Shown: positions 34,038-43,565, counted from the first letter of the stretch. The stretch: DNA of 64,000 bases from Cellulomonas sp. Root485 (GCF_001426705.1 NZ_LMFC01000005.1:1-64000), one strand, 5' to 3'. The notes: a model not told the origin generated them from the letters alone. A program made the numbers and translations.

Positions 34038-35186
34038 TCACGAGGCGGTGCAGGTCAGCGCCAGGGATCCGGGCGCCGATCCGTTGCCGACGAACCCGAA
34101 GGACGTCGACGCGCCGCCGCCGAGCAGCCCGTTGTGCGGGGCGTTGGCCACGGTCACGTTCGAGCCGGACTGCGCGACCACGCCGTTCCAGAGGTTGTTG
34201 ATCGTCTGCCCGGAGGGGAACGCCCACCTGACCGACCAGCGGCTGAGCGTCGCGGAGCCGGTGTTCTTCACCGTGACCGCGCTCTGGAACCCGCCCTGCC
34301 AGGAACCGGTGATCGCGGCTGTCGCGGTGCAGCCGGCGGTCCCGGGATTCGGCGGCGTGGTGGGGTTGCTGGTGGGCGTCGGGTTCTGCGTCGGCTGCGT
34401 GCCGCCCGTGGTGACCGAGAAGTTGTTCACGGCCAGGCCGGCGCCCCCGATCCACGGCTCGAAGCCCGCCTGGATGCTGGTGAGGTACCAGCTGTTCGAC
34501 CCCAGTCCCCGGCTGACGACGTCGTTCCAGAACGAGCTGACCGAGAAGCTCAGCGAGCTGGTGGACTGCTGACGGACGTACGAGATGACGTTCCAGCCGA
34601 TGTTGCCCGACCAGACGTCCCACGTCGCACCCGCGATGTTCGCCGTCCCGATGCGAGAGCCGATCGGTTGGATCGACCCGACGCGGTTGAGCCAGACCAT
34701 CACCTCGGCGCCGTCGTTCTGCCCGGTCGTGGTGCTCGGACGCGACTTGTTGAACCAGATGTCGTAGGCCGCGTCGTAGGTACCGCTGCTCGGGTAGCTC
34801 ATGCTCACGCTCGTGGAGATCCCGGCGAACCTCGAGTCGGAAGCCTGCAGACCGTTCGGGCTCAGGATGTTGCCGCTGGTGCTGCAGCTGCCGTAGTGGC
34901 AGCCGTAGTAGACCGCCGGATAGGACTTCGGTGCACCGTTCGTCGCGACTGAGCCGTCGGCCTGCGTCACCCTGAAGCCGCTGCTCGTGACGTCGATGCA
35001 CTGGGTGGCGCTGGTGCCCCATCGGTTGTTCATGACGATGTAGCGGCCGCCCTGGATCGACGCGCTGCCCCACTGGTCGCAGAGCACGGGTGCCGCCGAC
35101 GCCAGCTGGGCGGCGGCCACCCCCGACATCCCGAGCAACGAACAGAGGAGGGCGATCAGGACGGCAGAGCGGCGTCGACGAGTCAT
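34038..35186 (-). CDS. secreted endoglucanase, GH12 catalytic domain plus CBM2
   Basis: 382-aa exported cellulase. The signal peptide (1 to about 32) has an RRRR n-region and an ASA cleavage site. The GH12 beta-jelly-roll domain covers about 34-260, with nucleophile E161 (AEVMVWLN) and acid/base E243 (GFEPW). A Pro/Thr/Asn linker spans about 261-284. The C-terminal CBM2 (about 285-382) has surface Trp residues at 296, 317 and 333 and a Cys pair at 286 and 379. It hydrolyses beta-1,4-glucan outside the cell. It is a lone unit inside the his operon with its own terminator; I found no clear CebR/CelR operator upstream. Confidence 0.93.
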   Translation of the reverse strand: MTRRRRSAVLIALLCSLLGMSGVAAAQLASAAPVLCDQWGSASIQGGRYIVMNNRWGTSATQCIDVTSSGFRVTQADGSVATNGAPKSYPAVYYGCHYGSCSTSGNILSPNGLQASDSRFAGISTSVSMSYPSSGTYDAAYDIWFNKSRPSTTTGQNDGAEVMVWLNRVGSIQPIGSRIGTANIAGATWDVWSGNIGWNVISYVRQQSTSSLSFSVSSFWNDVVSRGLGSNSWYLTSIQAGFEPWIGGAGLAVNNFSVTTGGTQPTQNPTPTSNPTTPPNPGTAGCTATAAITGSWQGGFQSAVTVKNTGSATLSRWSVRWAFPSGQTINNLWNGVVAQSGSNVTVANAPHNGLLGGGASTSFGFVGNGSAPGSLALTCTAS

Positions 35187-35258
35187 GTCCGCGATGCAAC
35201 CACCGGCTCGGGTTGGTGGCGAGAGACGAAACGATTCCGTCTTTACCGCTACAACCGT

Positions 35259-35750
35259 CTACTTGCGCTTCGCCGAGCTCGCGATCGTGCGCATCGCCTG
35301 CCACCGGGACATCCCGACGCTGGTGACCACACCGTCGACGTCTCCGGCCTGGACGGACCCGAGGAGCAGGTCCTCCAGGACCGGCGGTGCGTCGGACAGC
35401 ACCAGCCCGGCGGGGAGGTCACCGTCGCGCTCCCCGCTCGCCCAGCGGGACGCGGTGATCTGTCCCTCGCGCCGCTCCAGCAGGATCACCGGGACCGTCC
35501 GCAGCAGCTTCGAGATCGCCGCCGCCCCGTCCGCCGCCGCCCGCGGGTCGCGCAGCGCCGCGATGGCGCCGATCGACGTCGGCACGACGTCGACCTCGAC
35601 CTTCGCGATCGCGCACGCGGCGGCGAGCGGTGCCGGGGCCGCCACCTGCGTGATCACCAGGACGACCGACGGGTCCTCCGCCGGGCCGTCCAGCAGCGAG
35701 GAGAGGTCGTCGGGGACCTCGAAGTCGCCGGGCAGGTCGTCGTCGGCCAT
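35259..35750 (-). CDS. conserved protein of unknown function in the his operon
   Basis: 163-aa soluble protein with an acidic N-terminus and alternating hydrophobic strands (SVVLVITQV, KVEVDVVPTS, TVPVILLERREG) that suggest an alpha/beta fold. No catalytic motif recognised. Its ATG shares one base with the hisB stop (TGATG), so it is coupled to hisB. Homologous placement after hisB is, to my knowledge, common in Micrococcales. It ends 72 bp before the inserted GH12 gene. Confidence 0.75.
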   Translation of the reverse strand: MADDDLPGDFEVPDDLSSLLDGPAEDPSVVLVITQVAAPAPLAAACAIAKVEVDVVPTSIGAIAALRDPRAAADGAAAISKLLRTVPVILLERREGQITASRWASGERDGDLPAGLVLSDAPPVLEDLLLGSVQAGDVDGVVTSVGMSRWQAMRTIASSAKRK

Positions 35751-36364
35751 CACAGCGCGCCCTTCGTCGACGGGATGCCCTCCACGCGGGGGTCGAGCGC
35801 GACCGCGAACCGCAGCGCGCGGGCGAGCGCCTTGAACTGCGCCTCCACGATGTGGTGCGGGTCCCGGCCGGCGAGCACGCGGACGTGGATGCTGAACGCT
35901 GCGTGGTGCGCGATCGACTCGAGCACGTGCCGGGTCAGCGAGCCCGTGAAGTGCCCGCCGATCAGGTGGTACTCCTGACCGGGAGGCTCCCCCGTGTGCA
36001 CGAGGTAGGGCCGGCCGGACACGTCGACGACGGCCTGCGCGAGCGCCTCGTCGAGCGGCACCGTGGCGTCGCCGAACCGCGAGATGCCGCGCTTGTCGCC
36101 CAGCGCCTGACGCAGCGCCTCGCCGATCGTGATCGCGACGTCCTCGACGGTGTGGTGCGCGTCGATGTCGGTGTCGCCCGTGGCCTTGACCGTGAGGTCG
36201 ATGAGCGAGTGCTTGCCCAGGGCGGTGAGCATGTGGTCGTAGAACGGCACGGTGGTCGAGATGTCCGTGCGGCCGGTGCCGTCGAGGTCGAGCTCGACCA
36301 GCACGCTCGACTCGCTCGTCGCGCGCTCGATCCGTGCGGTACGCCCAGCGTTCTTGGGGCTCAC
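35750..36364 (-). CDS. hisB: imidazoleglycerol-phosphate dehydratase
   Basis: 204-aa monofunctional HisB, which dehydrates IGP in a Mn-dependent reaction. It carries both metal-binding repeats: FYDHML with AHHTVEDVA, and GGHF with ESIAHHAAF. Length is normal for the enzyme without a fused phosphatase. The GTG start overlaps the hisC stop as GTGA. Confidence 0.97.
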   Translation of the reverse strand: MSPKNAGRTARIERATSESSVLVELDLDGTGRTDISTTVPFYDHMLTALGKHSLIDLTVKATGDTDIDAHHTVEDVAITIGEALRQALGDKRGISRFGDATVPLDEALAQAVVDVSGRPYLVHTGEPPGQEYHLIGGHFTGSLTRHVLESIAHHAAFSIHVRVLAGRDPHHIVEAQFKALARALRFAVALDPRVEGIPSTKGAL

Positions 36365-37488
36365 AGTCCTGCCACCTCACTCAGGGCGTCCTGGAACGCC
36401 GTCATGTCCTGCGGTGTGCCGACCGACACCCGCAGCCACCCGTCCGGTCCGACCTCGCGGATCAGGACCCCGCGGTCGAGCAGACCCTGCCAGATCGCGT
36501 GGCGGTCGTCGAACAGGCCGAACAGCACGAAGTTCGCGTCGGACTCCGCGACCGTCAGGCCGCGCTCCTTCAGCCAGACCACGAGGGCGTCACGCTCGTC
36601 GCGCAGCGACCCGATCTGCGCCATCAGCGCGGGCGCGTGCCGCAGCGCCGCCCGGGCGACCGCCTGGGTCACGGCCGACAGGTGGTACGGGAGCCGGACG
36701 ACCCGGAGCGCGTCGACCAGGGCCGGTGACGCAGCGAGGTAGCCGACCCGCGCGCCGGCCAGGCCGAACGCCTTCGACATGGTCCGGCTGACCGCGAGGT
36801 GCGGGTGGTCGGGGAGCAGCTCGAGGGCGGACGGCACGCCGGTGCGACGGAACTCGCCGTAGGCCTCGTCGACGACGACCACGCAGCCGCCCGGGACCTG
36901 TGCCGCCGCGTCGAGCACGGCGAGCACCGTCTGCGCCGGCAGCGCCGTCCCCGTCGGGTTGTTGGGGCTGGCCAGGAGCACGACCGACGGCGTGTGCTCG
37001 GCGATCGCGGCCCGCGCGACGTCGGGGTCGAGTCCGAAGTCCGCCTCGCGACGGCCCGCGACCCAGCCGGTGAACGTGTCCCGGGCGTACTCGGGGTACA
37101 TCGAGTACGTGGGTGCGAAGGAGAGCACCGTGCGACCCGGACCACCGAACGCCTGCAGGACGTGGAGCATGATCTCGTTCGAGCCGTTGGCGGCCCAGAC
37201 CTGCTCGGTCGTCAGCTCCACGCCGGACTCGACCCGCAGGTAGGCCGCGAGGTCGGCCCGGAGAGCCTCGAAGTCGCGGTCGGGGTAGCGGTTCAGCCCC
37301 GCGGAGGCCTGTGCGACGGCCTCCGCGATGTCGGCGACGACGTCCGGCGCCGGCGCGTACGGGTTCTCGTTGACGTTGAGCAGGTGCGGCACGTCGAGCT
37401 GCGGGGCGCCGTAGGGCTCGAGGCCGACGAGGTCCGGGCGCAGCGGCAGGATGCCGTTCGGCTGCTCGGTGTCGAGATCAGAGGTCAC
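36361..37488 (-). CDS. hisC: histidinol-phosphate aminotransferase
   Basis: 375-aa class II PLP aminotransferase. NENPY near residue 40, SPNNPTG at 174-180 and the Schiff-base K239 in SRTMSKAFGLAG are visible. The GTG start at 37488 lies only 9 bp after oleD, which leaves no room for an independent promoter; hisC is therefore likely transcribed through the ole genes. Confidence 0.96.
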   Translation of the reverse strand: MTSDLDTEQPNGILPLRPDLVGLEPYGAPQLDVPHLLNVNENPYAPAPDVVADIAEAVAQASAGLNRYPDRDFEALRADLAAYLRVESGVELTTEQVWAANGSNEIMLHVLQAFGGPGRTVLSFAPTYSMYPEYARDTFTGWVAGRREADFGLDPDVARAAIAEHTPSVVLLASPNNPTGTALPAQTVLAVLDAAAQVPGGCVVVVDEAYGEFRRTGVPSALELLPDHPHLAVSRTMSKAFGLAGARVGYLAASPALVDALRVVRLPYHLSAVTQAVARAALRHAPALMAQIGSLRDERDALVVWLKERGLTVAESDANFVLFGLFDDRHAIWQGLLDRGVLIREVGPDGWLRVSVGTPQDMTAFQDALSEVAGL

Positions 37489-37497
37489 CCGCCGAGT

Positions 37498-38493
37498 CTA
37501 GGGAGCGGTCGCCGACGCCTGTCGCGCTGTCCACGTCGCCAGCCGGGCCAGGCCCTCGTCCAGCCCGATGCGCGGCGTCCAGCCGAGCGCCTCGCGCGTG
37601 CGCCGCTGGTCGAACCAGTGCGCGGTCGAGAGCTGCTCGGCGACGAACCGGGTCAGCGGTGGCTCGCCCGGCAGCGGGAGCGTGCGCCACGCGGCGTCGA
37701 GCACCGTGCCCACGCCGCGCGCCAAGACGGCGGGCACGTGCCGGCGCGGCACCGGTACGCCGCTGGCCGCGCAGATCCCGGCGAGGAGCTCGACCACCGG
37801 CCGCGGTTCCCCGTTGGTGACGACGTAGGGCGCGCCGTACACCGCCACGTCGGCGTGCAGGGCTGCGACCAGGGCGTCCACCGCGTTGTCGACGTAGGTC
37901 GTGTCGATGAGCGCGGCGCCGTCGCCCAGCACCGGCAGCCGGCCGGCCCGCGCGCGCTCCACGATGCGTCCGATCAGCTGCGTGTCCCCCGGCCCCCAGA
38001 CGAGATGTGGCCGGACTGCGATCACGCGCAGGCCTGCCGGGTCGTCCGCCGCGAGCGCGAGGAGCTCGCCGGCCGCCTTGGTCCGCGCGTAGCTGTCGCG
38101 GGCATGCCCGGGGTCGGCGGGGCCCGCGCCCGCACCCGCGAGCGAGCGGCCGACGTGCGCGACCGACGGCGACGAGACGTGCACGAACCGCCCGACGCCG
38201 GCCTTCCGCGCCTCGTCGAGCAGCAGGCGCGTCCCGCCGACGTTGACCTCCTCGAACTGGGCGAACGGTCCGGTGATCGTCACCTTGGCCGCCAGGTGCA
38301 CGACGGCCTCCCGGTCGCGCACGGCCCCACGGACGGCCACCGGATCGGTGACCGACCCCGTCACGTCCTGCGCACCCGTGACGAGAGACGGGCTCCGTTG
38401 GAGGGTGCGGACGTCGTGACCGTCGGCGACCAGCCGTTCGGCGACCGCCCGACCGAGCATCCCGCTCGCTCCCGTGACCAGGACACGGGTCAC
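37498..38493 (-). CDS. oleD: OleD-like 2-alkyl-3-ketoalkanoate reductase
   Basis: 331-aa extended SDR/3-beta-HSD-type protein. GASGMLG (8-14) is the NADPH loop; Y135 and K139 form the YxxxK catalytic pair, with S108/S109 in HVSSPSV. In the ole pathway OleD reduces the 2-alkyl-3-keto acid made by OleA to the beta-hydroxy acid. On sequence alone it could be another sterol/flavonoid-type reductase; its place directly after oleBC makes OleD the best call. The GTG overlaps the oleBC stop as GTGA. Confidence 0.88.
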   Translation of the reverse strand: MTRVLVTGASGMLGRAVAERLVADGHDVRTLQRSPSLVTGAQDVTGSVTDPVAVRGAVRDREAVVHLAAKVTITGPFAQFEEVNVGGTRLLLDEARKAGVGRFVHVSSPSVAHVGRSLAGAGAGPADPGHARDSYARTKAAGELLALAADDPAGLRVIAVRPHLVWGPGDTQLIGRIVERARAGRLPVLGDGAALIDTTYVDNAVDALVAALHADVAVYGAPYVVTNGEPRPVVELLAGICAASGVPVPRRHVPAVLARGVGTVLDAAWRTLPLPGEPPLTRFVAEQLSTAHWFDQRRTREALGWTPRIGLDEGLARLATWTARQASATAP

Positions 38494-41042
38494 AACCGTG
38501 CCCGCTCGCCCGCCAGCACCCGCTCGGCCCACGCCGCGACGCGGGTCCGATCGATCTTCGAGCTGTGCCGGACGTCCGTCGGCAGGTGCTCCACCACGAG
38601 CACCGCGGCGACGTCGGTGCCGTCCAGCGCCCCGCGGACCGCCGCAGCCAGCGCGGGCTCCGCGACGACCGGACCGTGCGAGAACACCTCCGGCTGGACG
38701 ACGACGACGACCTGCTGCGCGCCGCGCGGCCCGACTCCGACCACCGCGGCAGACACCACCGAGTCGACCGTCTGCGCCCGCTGCTCCAGCCCCACGGGTG
38801 TCCGCACACCGTCCGCGGTCACCAGCACGTGCGCGAGCCTGCCCTCGATCCAGAGCCGCCCGTCGTCGTCGAGATGCCCGACGTCACCGGTCCGGTGCCA
38901 GCCGAGGTCCCGGGACGACGCCTGCTGCGTCAGCCAGAGCCCGTCGTACCGCTCCTTGACGTGCGCCGCCGCCACGAGCACCTCGCCCGTGATGCCGGGG
39001 AGCTCGTCGGGCTCTCCCGTCGGCTCACCGTCGGCGTCGAGCGCGCTGAGCGCGACCCGGACGCCGGCGACGGGCGTCCCGACGCACACGCCGTCACCGG
39101 TGCCGACGGCGCGGAGCTCGTCGAGCGACACGTCGGCGACGACGAGCGCCTCGGTCATGCCGTAGGGCGTGTGCGCCTCGGCGGCGGGCATCAGCGTCGC
39201 CGCGGCCTCGAGCAGGTCGATACCGACGGGTGCGCCGGCCGACAGGAACAGCCGGACGCCCGCGAGCGCCGGGAGCTCCGAGCCGTCGGCTGTGCGGACG
39301 ACCGACCGCAGGGCTGCGGGTGATGCGAAGACCACCGCTGCGTCGACCGCGCGGACGGCCTCGGCCAGCGCGCGGGCCGTGAGGGTGCCAGGCGCGGTGA
39401 CGTCCATGTCGGGGCTCGCGCTCGTCGCACCCAGTGCGGGGCCGAGCAGGACGAACGGCGCGAACGCCGCGACGAGAGGGCTGTCCGGACCGATGCCGTA
39501 GGTGCGTGCGACGACGTCGCGCATCGCCGCGAGCCGGCGGTGCGTGTAGACGACGCCCTTGGCCGGACCGGTCGACCCCGACGTGAACAGGACCGCGGCG
39601 TCGGCGTCCGGCTCGGGCCAGGGAAGGTCGGCGGTGGAGGCGCGACCGAGGGCGGCGAGGTCGTCCAGCGACGCGTCGACACGAAGGCTCCGGGCCACCC
39701 CCGCCCGCAGCGGTCCGGCACTGACCAGCGTCGGAGCCCAGCGCAGCCACCGCGCGGCGACCAGCGCCCGCTCGATCCCGATGACGACCGTCGGGTCCGC
39801 CGCGCGCACCGCCCTGGTCAGGCCCTGGACACCGAGCCCGGCATCGGCGACGACGACGACAGCCCCGAGCCGGAGGCACGCGTACAGCACCGCGGTCAGG
39901 TCCGCTCCCGGCGGTACCAGGAGGGCGACCCGGTCCCCCGGTCGTACGCCGCTCGCCGCGAGGCCCTTGGCCAGCTGGTCCGTCCGGGCCGCGAGCGCCG
40001 CCCACGTCACCCGGCGCGACCGCGGGCCGGCCAGCTCGATCAGCGCGGTGCCGTCGTCGTCGGCCCGCTCCACCAGGGTGGTGCCGAGGGCTCGGTACGG
40101 CGCGTCGGACGGCTCGGGGGGCGTGGCGGCATCGCGCGCGTCGAGCCAGCCCAGGATCGCCCCCGCGACGTCCTCGTCCTCGACCACCAGGTGGCCCGCA
40201 CCCTCGAAGCGGTGCACGTCCGCGTGCGGCAGCCGCTCGCGCAGGTCCCGCAGGTAGCGCGCCGAGAACACCGGGTCCCGCGGACCCCACAGCAGCAGCG
40301 CCGGCACGTCGAGCGCGCGCACGCCGGCGGCGATCCGCTCCAGCTCCGGCCGGCTCGGGTGGTCGGCAGTGGCGGGGATGTCGGCGACGAACCCACCGAT
40401 GCCCGAGCGCCGGTCGGCCGTGCGGTACGGCGCGCGGAATCCCTCGGCGACAGCAGGCTCCAGACGGGGGTGCGCGAGCGCGAGCGTGGTCTCCAGGAAC
40501 GCCGGGGTGGTGACGGTGCCCACCGGCAGGACGCCGCGGGCCGTCGCCACCCGCAGCGCGGCGGGCATGGCGTCGTCGACCTCGTGGTGCACCGCGGTGT
40601 TGGTGAGCACGACGCCCGCCAGCAGGTCCGGGTGGTCGAGCGCCCAGCCGAGGCTGACGAGCCCACCCCAGTCGTGCCCGACCGTCACGACGGGCCCGAC
40701 GAGCCCGAGGCGGTCGGTGAGCGCGCCGAGGTCGGCGACCCGGTCGGACAGGCGGTGCTGCTCGCCGGTCCGCTCCGAGTACCCCATCTCGAGCTGGTCC
40801 ACGGCGATCACGCGCCACGGACGCTCCGCTCGCGCACCGGCCGCCACGAGCCGGCGCCACAGGAACGACCAGGTCGGGTTGCCGTGCACGCACAGCAGGG
40901 TGCCGACGGGGTCGGCGTCGAGCGTCGGCCCGTTGTCGAGCAGGTGCCACGACCGCGGTCCCACGTCGACGGTCCGCGACCAGCGGGGATCGATCCCCCC
41001 GGCCGCGAGGACGTCCACGGGAGGGCGCGACGCCGCGGTCAC
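38490..41042 (-). CDS. oleBC: OleBC fusion: beta-lactone decarboxylase plus beta-lactone synthetase
   Basis: 850-aa fusion of two enzymes. Residues 1 to about 300 form a haloalkane-dehalogenase-like alpha/beta hydrolase: HGNPTW at 53-58, nucleophile D124 in GHDWGG, and H284 in GAGH. This is OleB, which decarboxylates the beta-lactone to the olefin. Residues from about 315 form an ANL-family adenylating domain with LFTSGSTGPAKG at 485-496 and HRTGDVG near 735. This is OleC, which closes the lactone. OleBC fusion is the known actinobacterial form, as in Micrococcus luteus. The GTG overlaps the oleA stop as GTGA. Confidence 0.92.
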   Translation of the reverse strand: MTAASRPPVDVLAAGGIDPRWSRTVDVGPRSWHLLDNGPTLDADPVGTLLCVHGNPTWSFLWRRLVAAGARAERPWRVIAVDQLEMGYSERTGEQHRLSDRVADLGALTDRLGLVGPVVTVGHDWGGLVSLGWALDHPDLLAGVVLTNTAVHHEVDDAMPAALRVATARGVLPVGTVTTPAFLETTLALAHPRLEPAVAEGFRAPYRTADRRSGIGGFVADIPATADHPSRPELERIAAGVRALDVPALLLWGPRDPVFSARYLRDLRERLPHADVHRFEGAGHLVVEDEDVAGAILGWLDARDAATPPEPSDAPYRALGTTLVERADDDGTALIELAGPRSRRVTWAALAARTDQLAKGLAASGVRPGDRVALLVPPGADLTAVLYACLRLGAVVVVADAGLGVQGLTRAVRAADPTVVIGIERALVAARWLRWAPTLVSAGPLRAGVARSLRVDASLDDLAALGRASTADLPWPEPDADAAVLFTSGSTGPAKGVVYTHRRLAAMRDVVARTYGIGPDSPLVAAFAPFVLLGPALGATSASPDMDVTAPGTLTARALAEAVRAVDAAVVFASPAALRSVVRTADGSELPALAGVRLFLSAGAPVGIDLLEAAATLMPAAEAHTPYGMTEALVVADVSLDELRAVGTGDGVCVGTPVAGVRVALSALDADGEPTGEPDELPGITGEVLVAAAHVKERYDGLWLTQQASSRDLGWHRTGDVGHLDDDGRLWIEGRLAHVLVTADGVRTPVGLEQRAQTVDSVVSAAVVGVGPRGAQQVVVVVQPEVFSHGPVVAEPALAAAVRGALDGTDVAAVLVVEHLPTDVRHSSKIDRTRVAAWAERVLAGERARL

Positions 41043-42061
41043 CAGACGATCTCGGCCATCGCGGTGTGCAGGCCGGAGCCGACGCCCATGCACAGCACCC
41101 GGTCCCCCGTGCGCAGGGAGTCCGCCTGGTCCGCCAGGGTCATCGGCAGCGCGGCCGGCCCGACGTTGCCCCAGCGCGGGAAGGTCGTGGGCACCTTGTC
41201 GACGTCCAGGCCCAGCGCCTCGACGATCGAGCGGGTGTGCACGGAGGAGACCTGGTGCGTGACGATCCGGTCCACGCCCGCCCAGTCCCACTCGGGCTGT
41301 GCCTCGTTCCAGGCGTCGACCACCAGCTCGAGGCCGCCGGCCAGGAGCCCCGCGGGATCCGTCTTCATCCCCTCGACGCCACCGACGCACAACTCGTGGT
41401 GCTGCGTGGCGGAGCGCGCGACCCCACCGACCAGCCGGTGCGCACCCGGGTGCTCGTGCGCCGGGCCGAGGACGGCGGCGGCGGCGCCCGCACCGAGCGT
41501 CAGGGTCGCGAACTCCTCGAGGAACTGCTCGCGGGTGGTGTCCGGCGCGGTCAGCCGGTCCAGGGTGGCCTCCTGCGTCGGACGCGGGTCCTCGCCGTTG
41601 ACGATGACCGCGTACCGGATCTGCCCCGAGTCGATCAGCTGCGCCGCGAGCGTCATGCCGTTGACGAAGCCGAGGCACGCGTTGGTCAGGTCGAAGCCGA
41701 GCGCGCTCGACGGCAGCGACAGGCCGGAGTGGATGCGGGACGCGACCGACGGTTCGAGGAACGTCCTGGTCACGGAGGTGTTGATGAGCAGTCCGACGTC
41801 GCCCGCGTCGATCCCGGCCTCGGCGAGCGCCTTCGCCCCGGCGGCGGTGGCCGCGTCGTCGAACGTCATCTCCTCGTCCCACCAGCGGCGCTCGTGCACG
41901 CCGGCCACCCGGGAGAGCAGGCCGCTCGGCAGCCGCAGCCGCTTCAGGGTGGGTGCGAGGCGCTCGTCGAACACCGTCGACGGGACGACGACCGGCGCCT
42001 CGATGCCGACGACGGCCAGGAGCGCGACGTCACGGTGGCGGAACGTCGCGTTGCCTGTCAC
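41039..42061 (-). CDS. oleA: OleA: thiolase-type long-chain acyl-CoA condensing enzyme
   Basis: 340-aa thiolase-superfamily enzyme related to FabH. The triad is C129 (TNACLG), H269 (THQVSS) and N299 (WGNVG). E103 sits where OleA has its distinctive base (E117 in Xanthomonas campestris); the spacings of E103 and C129 match that enzyme. It joins two fatty acyl-CoAs head to head, the first committed step to long-chain internal olefins. The GTG at 42061 follows a GAGAGGA ribosome-binding site, 82 bp after hisD. Confidence 0.92.
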   Translation of the reverse strand: MTGNATFRHRDVALLAVVGIEAPVVVPSTVFDERLAPTLKRLRLPSGLLSRVAGVHERRWWDEEMTFDDAATAAGAKALAEAGIDAGDVGLLINTSVTRTFLEPSVASRIHSGLSLPSSALGFDLTNACLGFVNGMTLAAQLIDSGQIRYAVIVNGEDPRPTQEATLDRLTAPDTTREQFLEEFATLTLGAGAAAAVLGPAHEHPGAHRLVGGVARSATQHHELCVGGVEGMKTDPAGLLAGGLELVVDAWNEAQPEWDWAGVDRIVTHQVSSVHTRSIVEALGLDVDKVPTTFPRWGNVGPAALPMTLADQADSLRTGDRVLCMGVGSGLHTAMAEIVW

Positions 42062-42143
42062 AGGCTGTCCTCTCGACGAAGGTGAAGGGCGCGGGCACGT
42101 GCGGCGGCGCGTTCTCGGCGCGCTGGCTCGTGGATGGGATACC

Positions 42144-43478
42144 TCAGAATCTGGCCCGCACCGCCTCGCCGTGGGCGGGGAGTCCTTCGGCGTCCGCGAG
42201 CGCGACGATCTTGTCCGCGACCTCGGCGAGCGCGTCCGCGTCGTACTCGATCACCTGGACGGCGCGCAGGAACGAGTGCACCCCGAGGCCGCTGGCGAAG
42301 TGCGCGCAGCCCCCGGTCGGGAGCACGTGGTTGGACCCGGCCATGTAGTCGCCGAGCGAGACCGGTGAGTAGGCGCCGACGAAGATCGCCCCGGCACTGG
42401 TGACCCGCTCGGCCAGCTCGGCCGCACCGACCGTCTGGATCTCCAGGTGCTCCGCGCCGTAGGCATTGACCACGTCGAGGCCCTGCTCCAGGTCGTCGAC
42501 GAGCACGATGGCGGACTGCTCGCCGCGCAGCGCCGTGGTGACGCGGCCCCGGTGCATGGTGGCGTCCACCCGGTCGATGAGCTTGGCCTCGACCGCTCCC
42601 GCGAGCTCGACCGACGGCGTGACCAGGACGGCGGCGGCCAGCGGGTCGTGCTCGGCCTGGGAGACGAGGTCCGCGGCGACGTGGTTCGCGTCCGCCGTGC
42701 CGTCGGCCAGGATGGCGATCTCGGTCGGTCCCGCCTCGGCGTCGATGCCGACGATCCCGCGCACCAGCCGCTTCGCCGCGGCGACGTAGACGTTGCCGGG
42801 GCCGGTCACGACGTCGACCGGCTCGCAGAGCGTCTCGCCGTCCACGTCGTCGGTGCCGGCCGCACCGTAGGCGAACATCCCGACCGCCTGGGCACCGCCG
42901 ACGGCGTACACCTCGTCGATGTCGAGGAGAGCGCAGGTGGCCAGCACCACCGGGTCGGGCAGGCCGCCCTGGTCCTTCTGCGGAGGCGACGCCACGGCGA
43001 GCGAACCGACGCCGGCCGCCTGCGCGGCGACGACGTTCATGACCACCGACGACGGGTACACGGCCAGCCCGCCGGGGACGTAGAGGCCGACGCGACGGAC
43101 GGGCACCCACCGCTGGCGGACCTGCGCGCCGGGGGCGAGCTCGACGGTGAAGTCGGCGGGCCGCTGGGCGCCGTGCACCTGGCGGACACGCCGGATGGTC
43201 TCCTCGAGCGCCGACCGGACCTCCGGGTCGAGCACCCCGACCGCGGCGGCGATCACGTCGGCAGGAACCCGAAGGTGCGTCGGACGGACCCCGTCGAACC
43301 GCTCGGCCAGGTCGCGCAGCTCGGCGGCGCCACGCGTGCGGACGGCGGCCAGGAGGGGCGCCACGATCTCGGCGGCGTGCTCGACGTCGACCTCAGCACG
43401 GGGGAGCTCCTCGAGGAGCTCACGGCGCGAGAGGGTGCGACCGCGCAGGTCGATGCGGGTGATCACGTTCCCGAGCAT
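42144..43478 (-). CDS. hisD: histidinol dehydrogenase
   Basis: Zn-dependent NAD oxidation of histidinol to histidine, the last pathway step (444 aa). The GLYVPGG segment, AGPTEIAILAD, SQAEHDP and YGAEHLEIQ motifs are all present. I used the ATG at 43478; the GTG at 43466 gives the shorter N-terminus typical of many orthologues and is equally possible. It is the first gene of the interrupted his operon and is divergent from the S4 gene across 87 bp. Confidence 0.95.
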   Translation of the reverse strand: MLGNVITRIDLRGRTLSRRELLEELPRAEVDVEHAAEIVAPLLAAVRTRGAAELRDLAERFDGVRPTHLRVPADVIAAAVGVLDPEVRSALEETIRRVRQVHGAQRPADFTVELAPGAQVRQRWVPVRRVGLYVPGGLAVYPSSVVMNVVAAQAAGVGSLAVASPPQKDQGGLPDPVVLATCALLDIDEVYAVGGAQAVGMFAYGAAGTDDVDGETLCEPVDVVTGPGNVYVAAAKRLVRGIVGIDAEAGPTEIAILADGTADANHVAADLVSQAEHDPLAAAVLVTPSVELAGAVEAKLIDRVDATMHRGRVTTALRGEQSAIVLVDDLEQGLDVVNAYGAEHLEIQTVGAAELAERVTSAGAIFVGAYSPVSLGDYMAGSNHVLPTGGCAHFASGLGVHSFLRAVQVIEYDADALAEVADKIVALADAEGLPAHGEAVRARF

Positions 43479-43565
43479 AGGACGGAGACCTCGACGCGGC
43501 CTGACCACGACCAACCGGCGGGCCGTGCGCTGCGCCACAGTCCCGGAGGGAGGCAGACTGCTCCC

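Noticed and set aside
35187..35258. CebR/CelR-type operator upstream of the GH12 cellulase
   Set aside because: The only candidate (CGGAATCGTTTCG) matches its own reverse complement at 8 of 13 positions and does not resemble the 14-bp TGGGAGCGCTCCCA operator.
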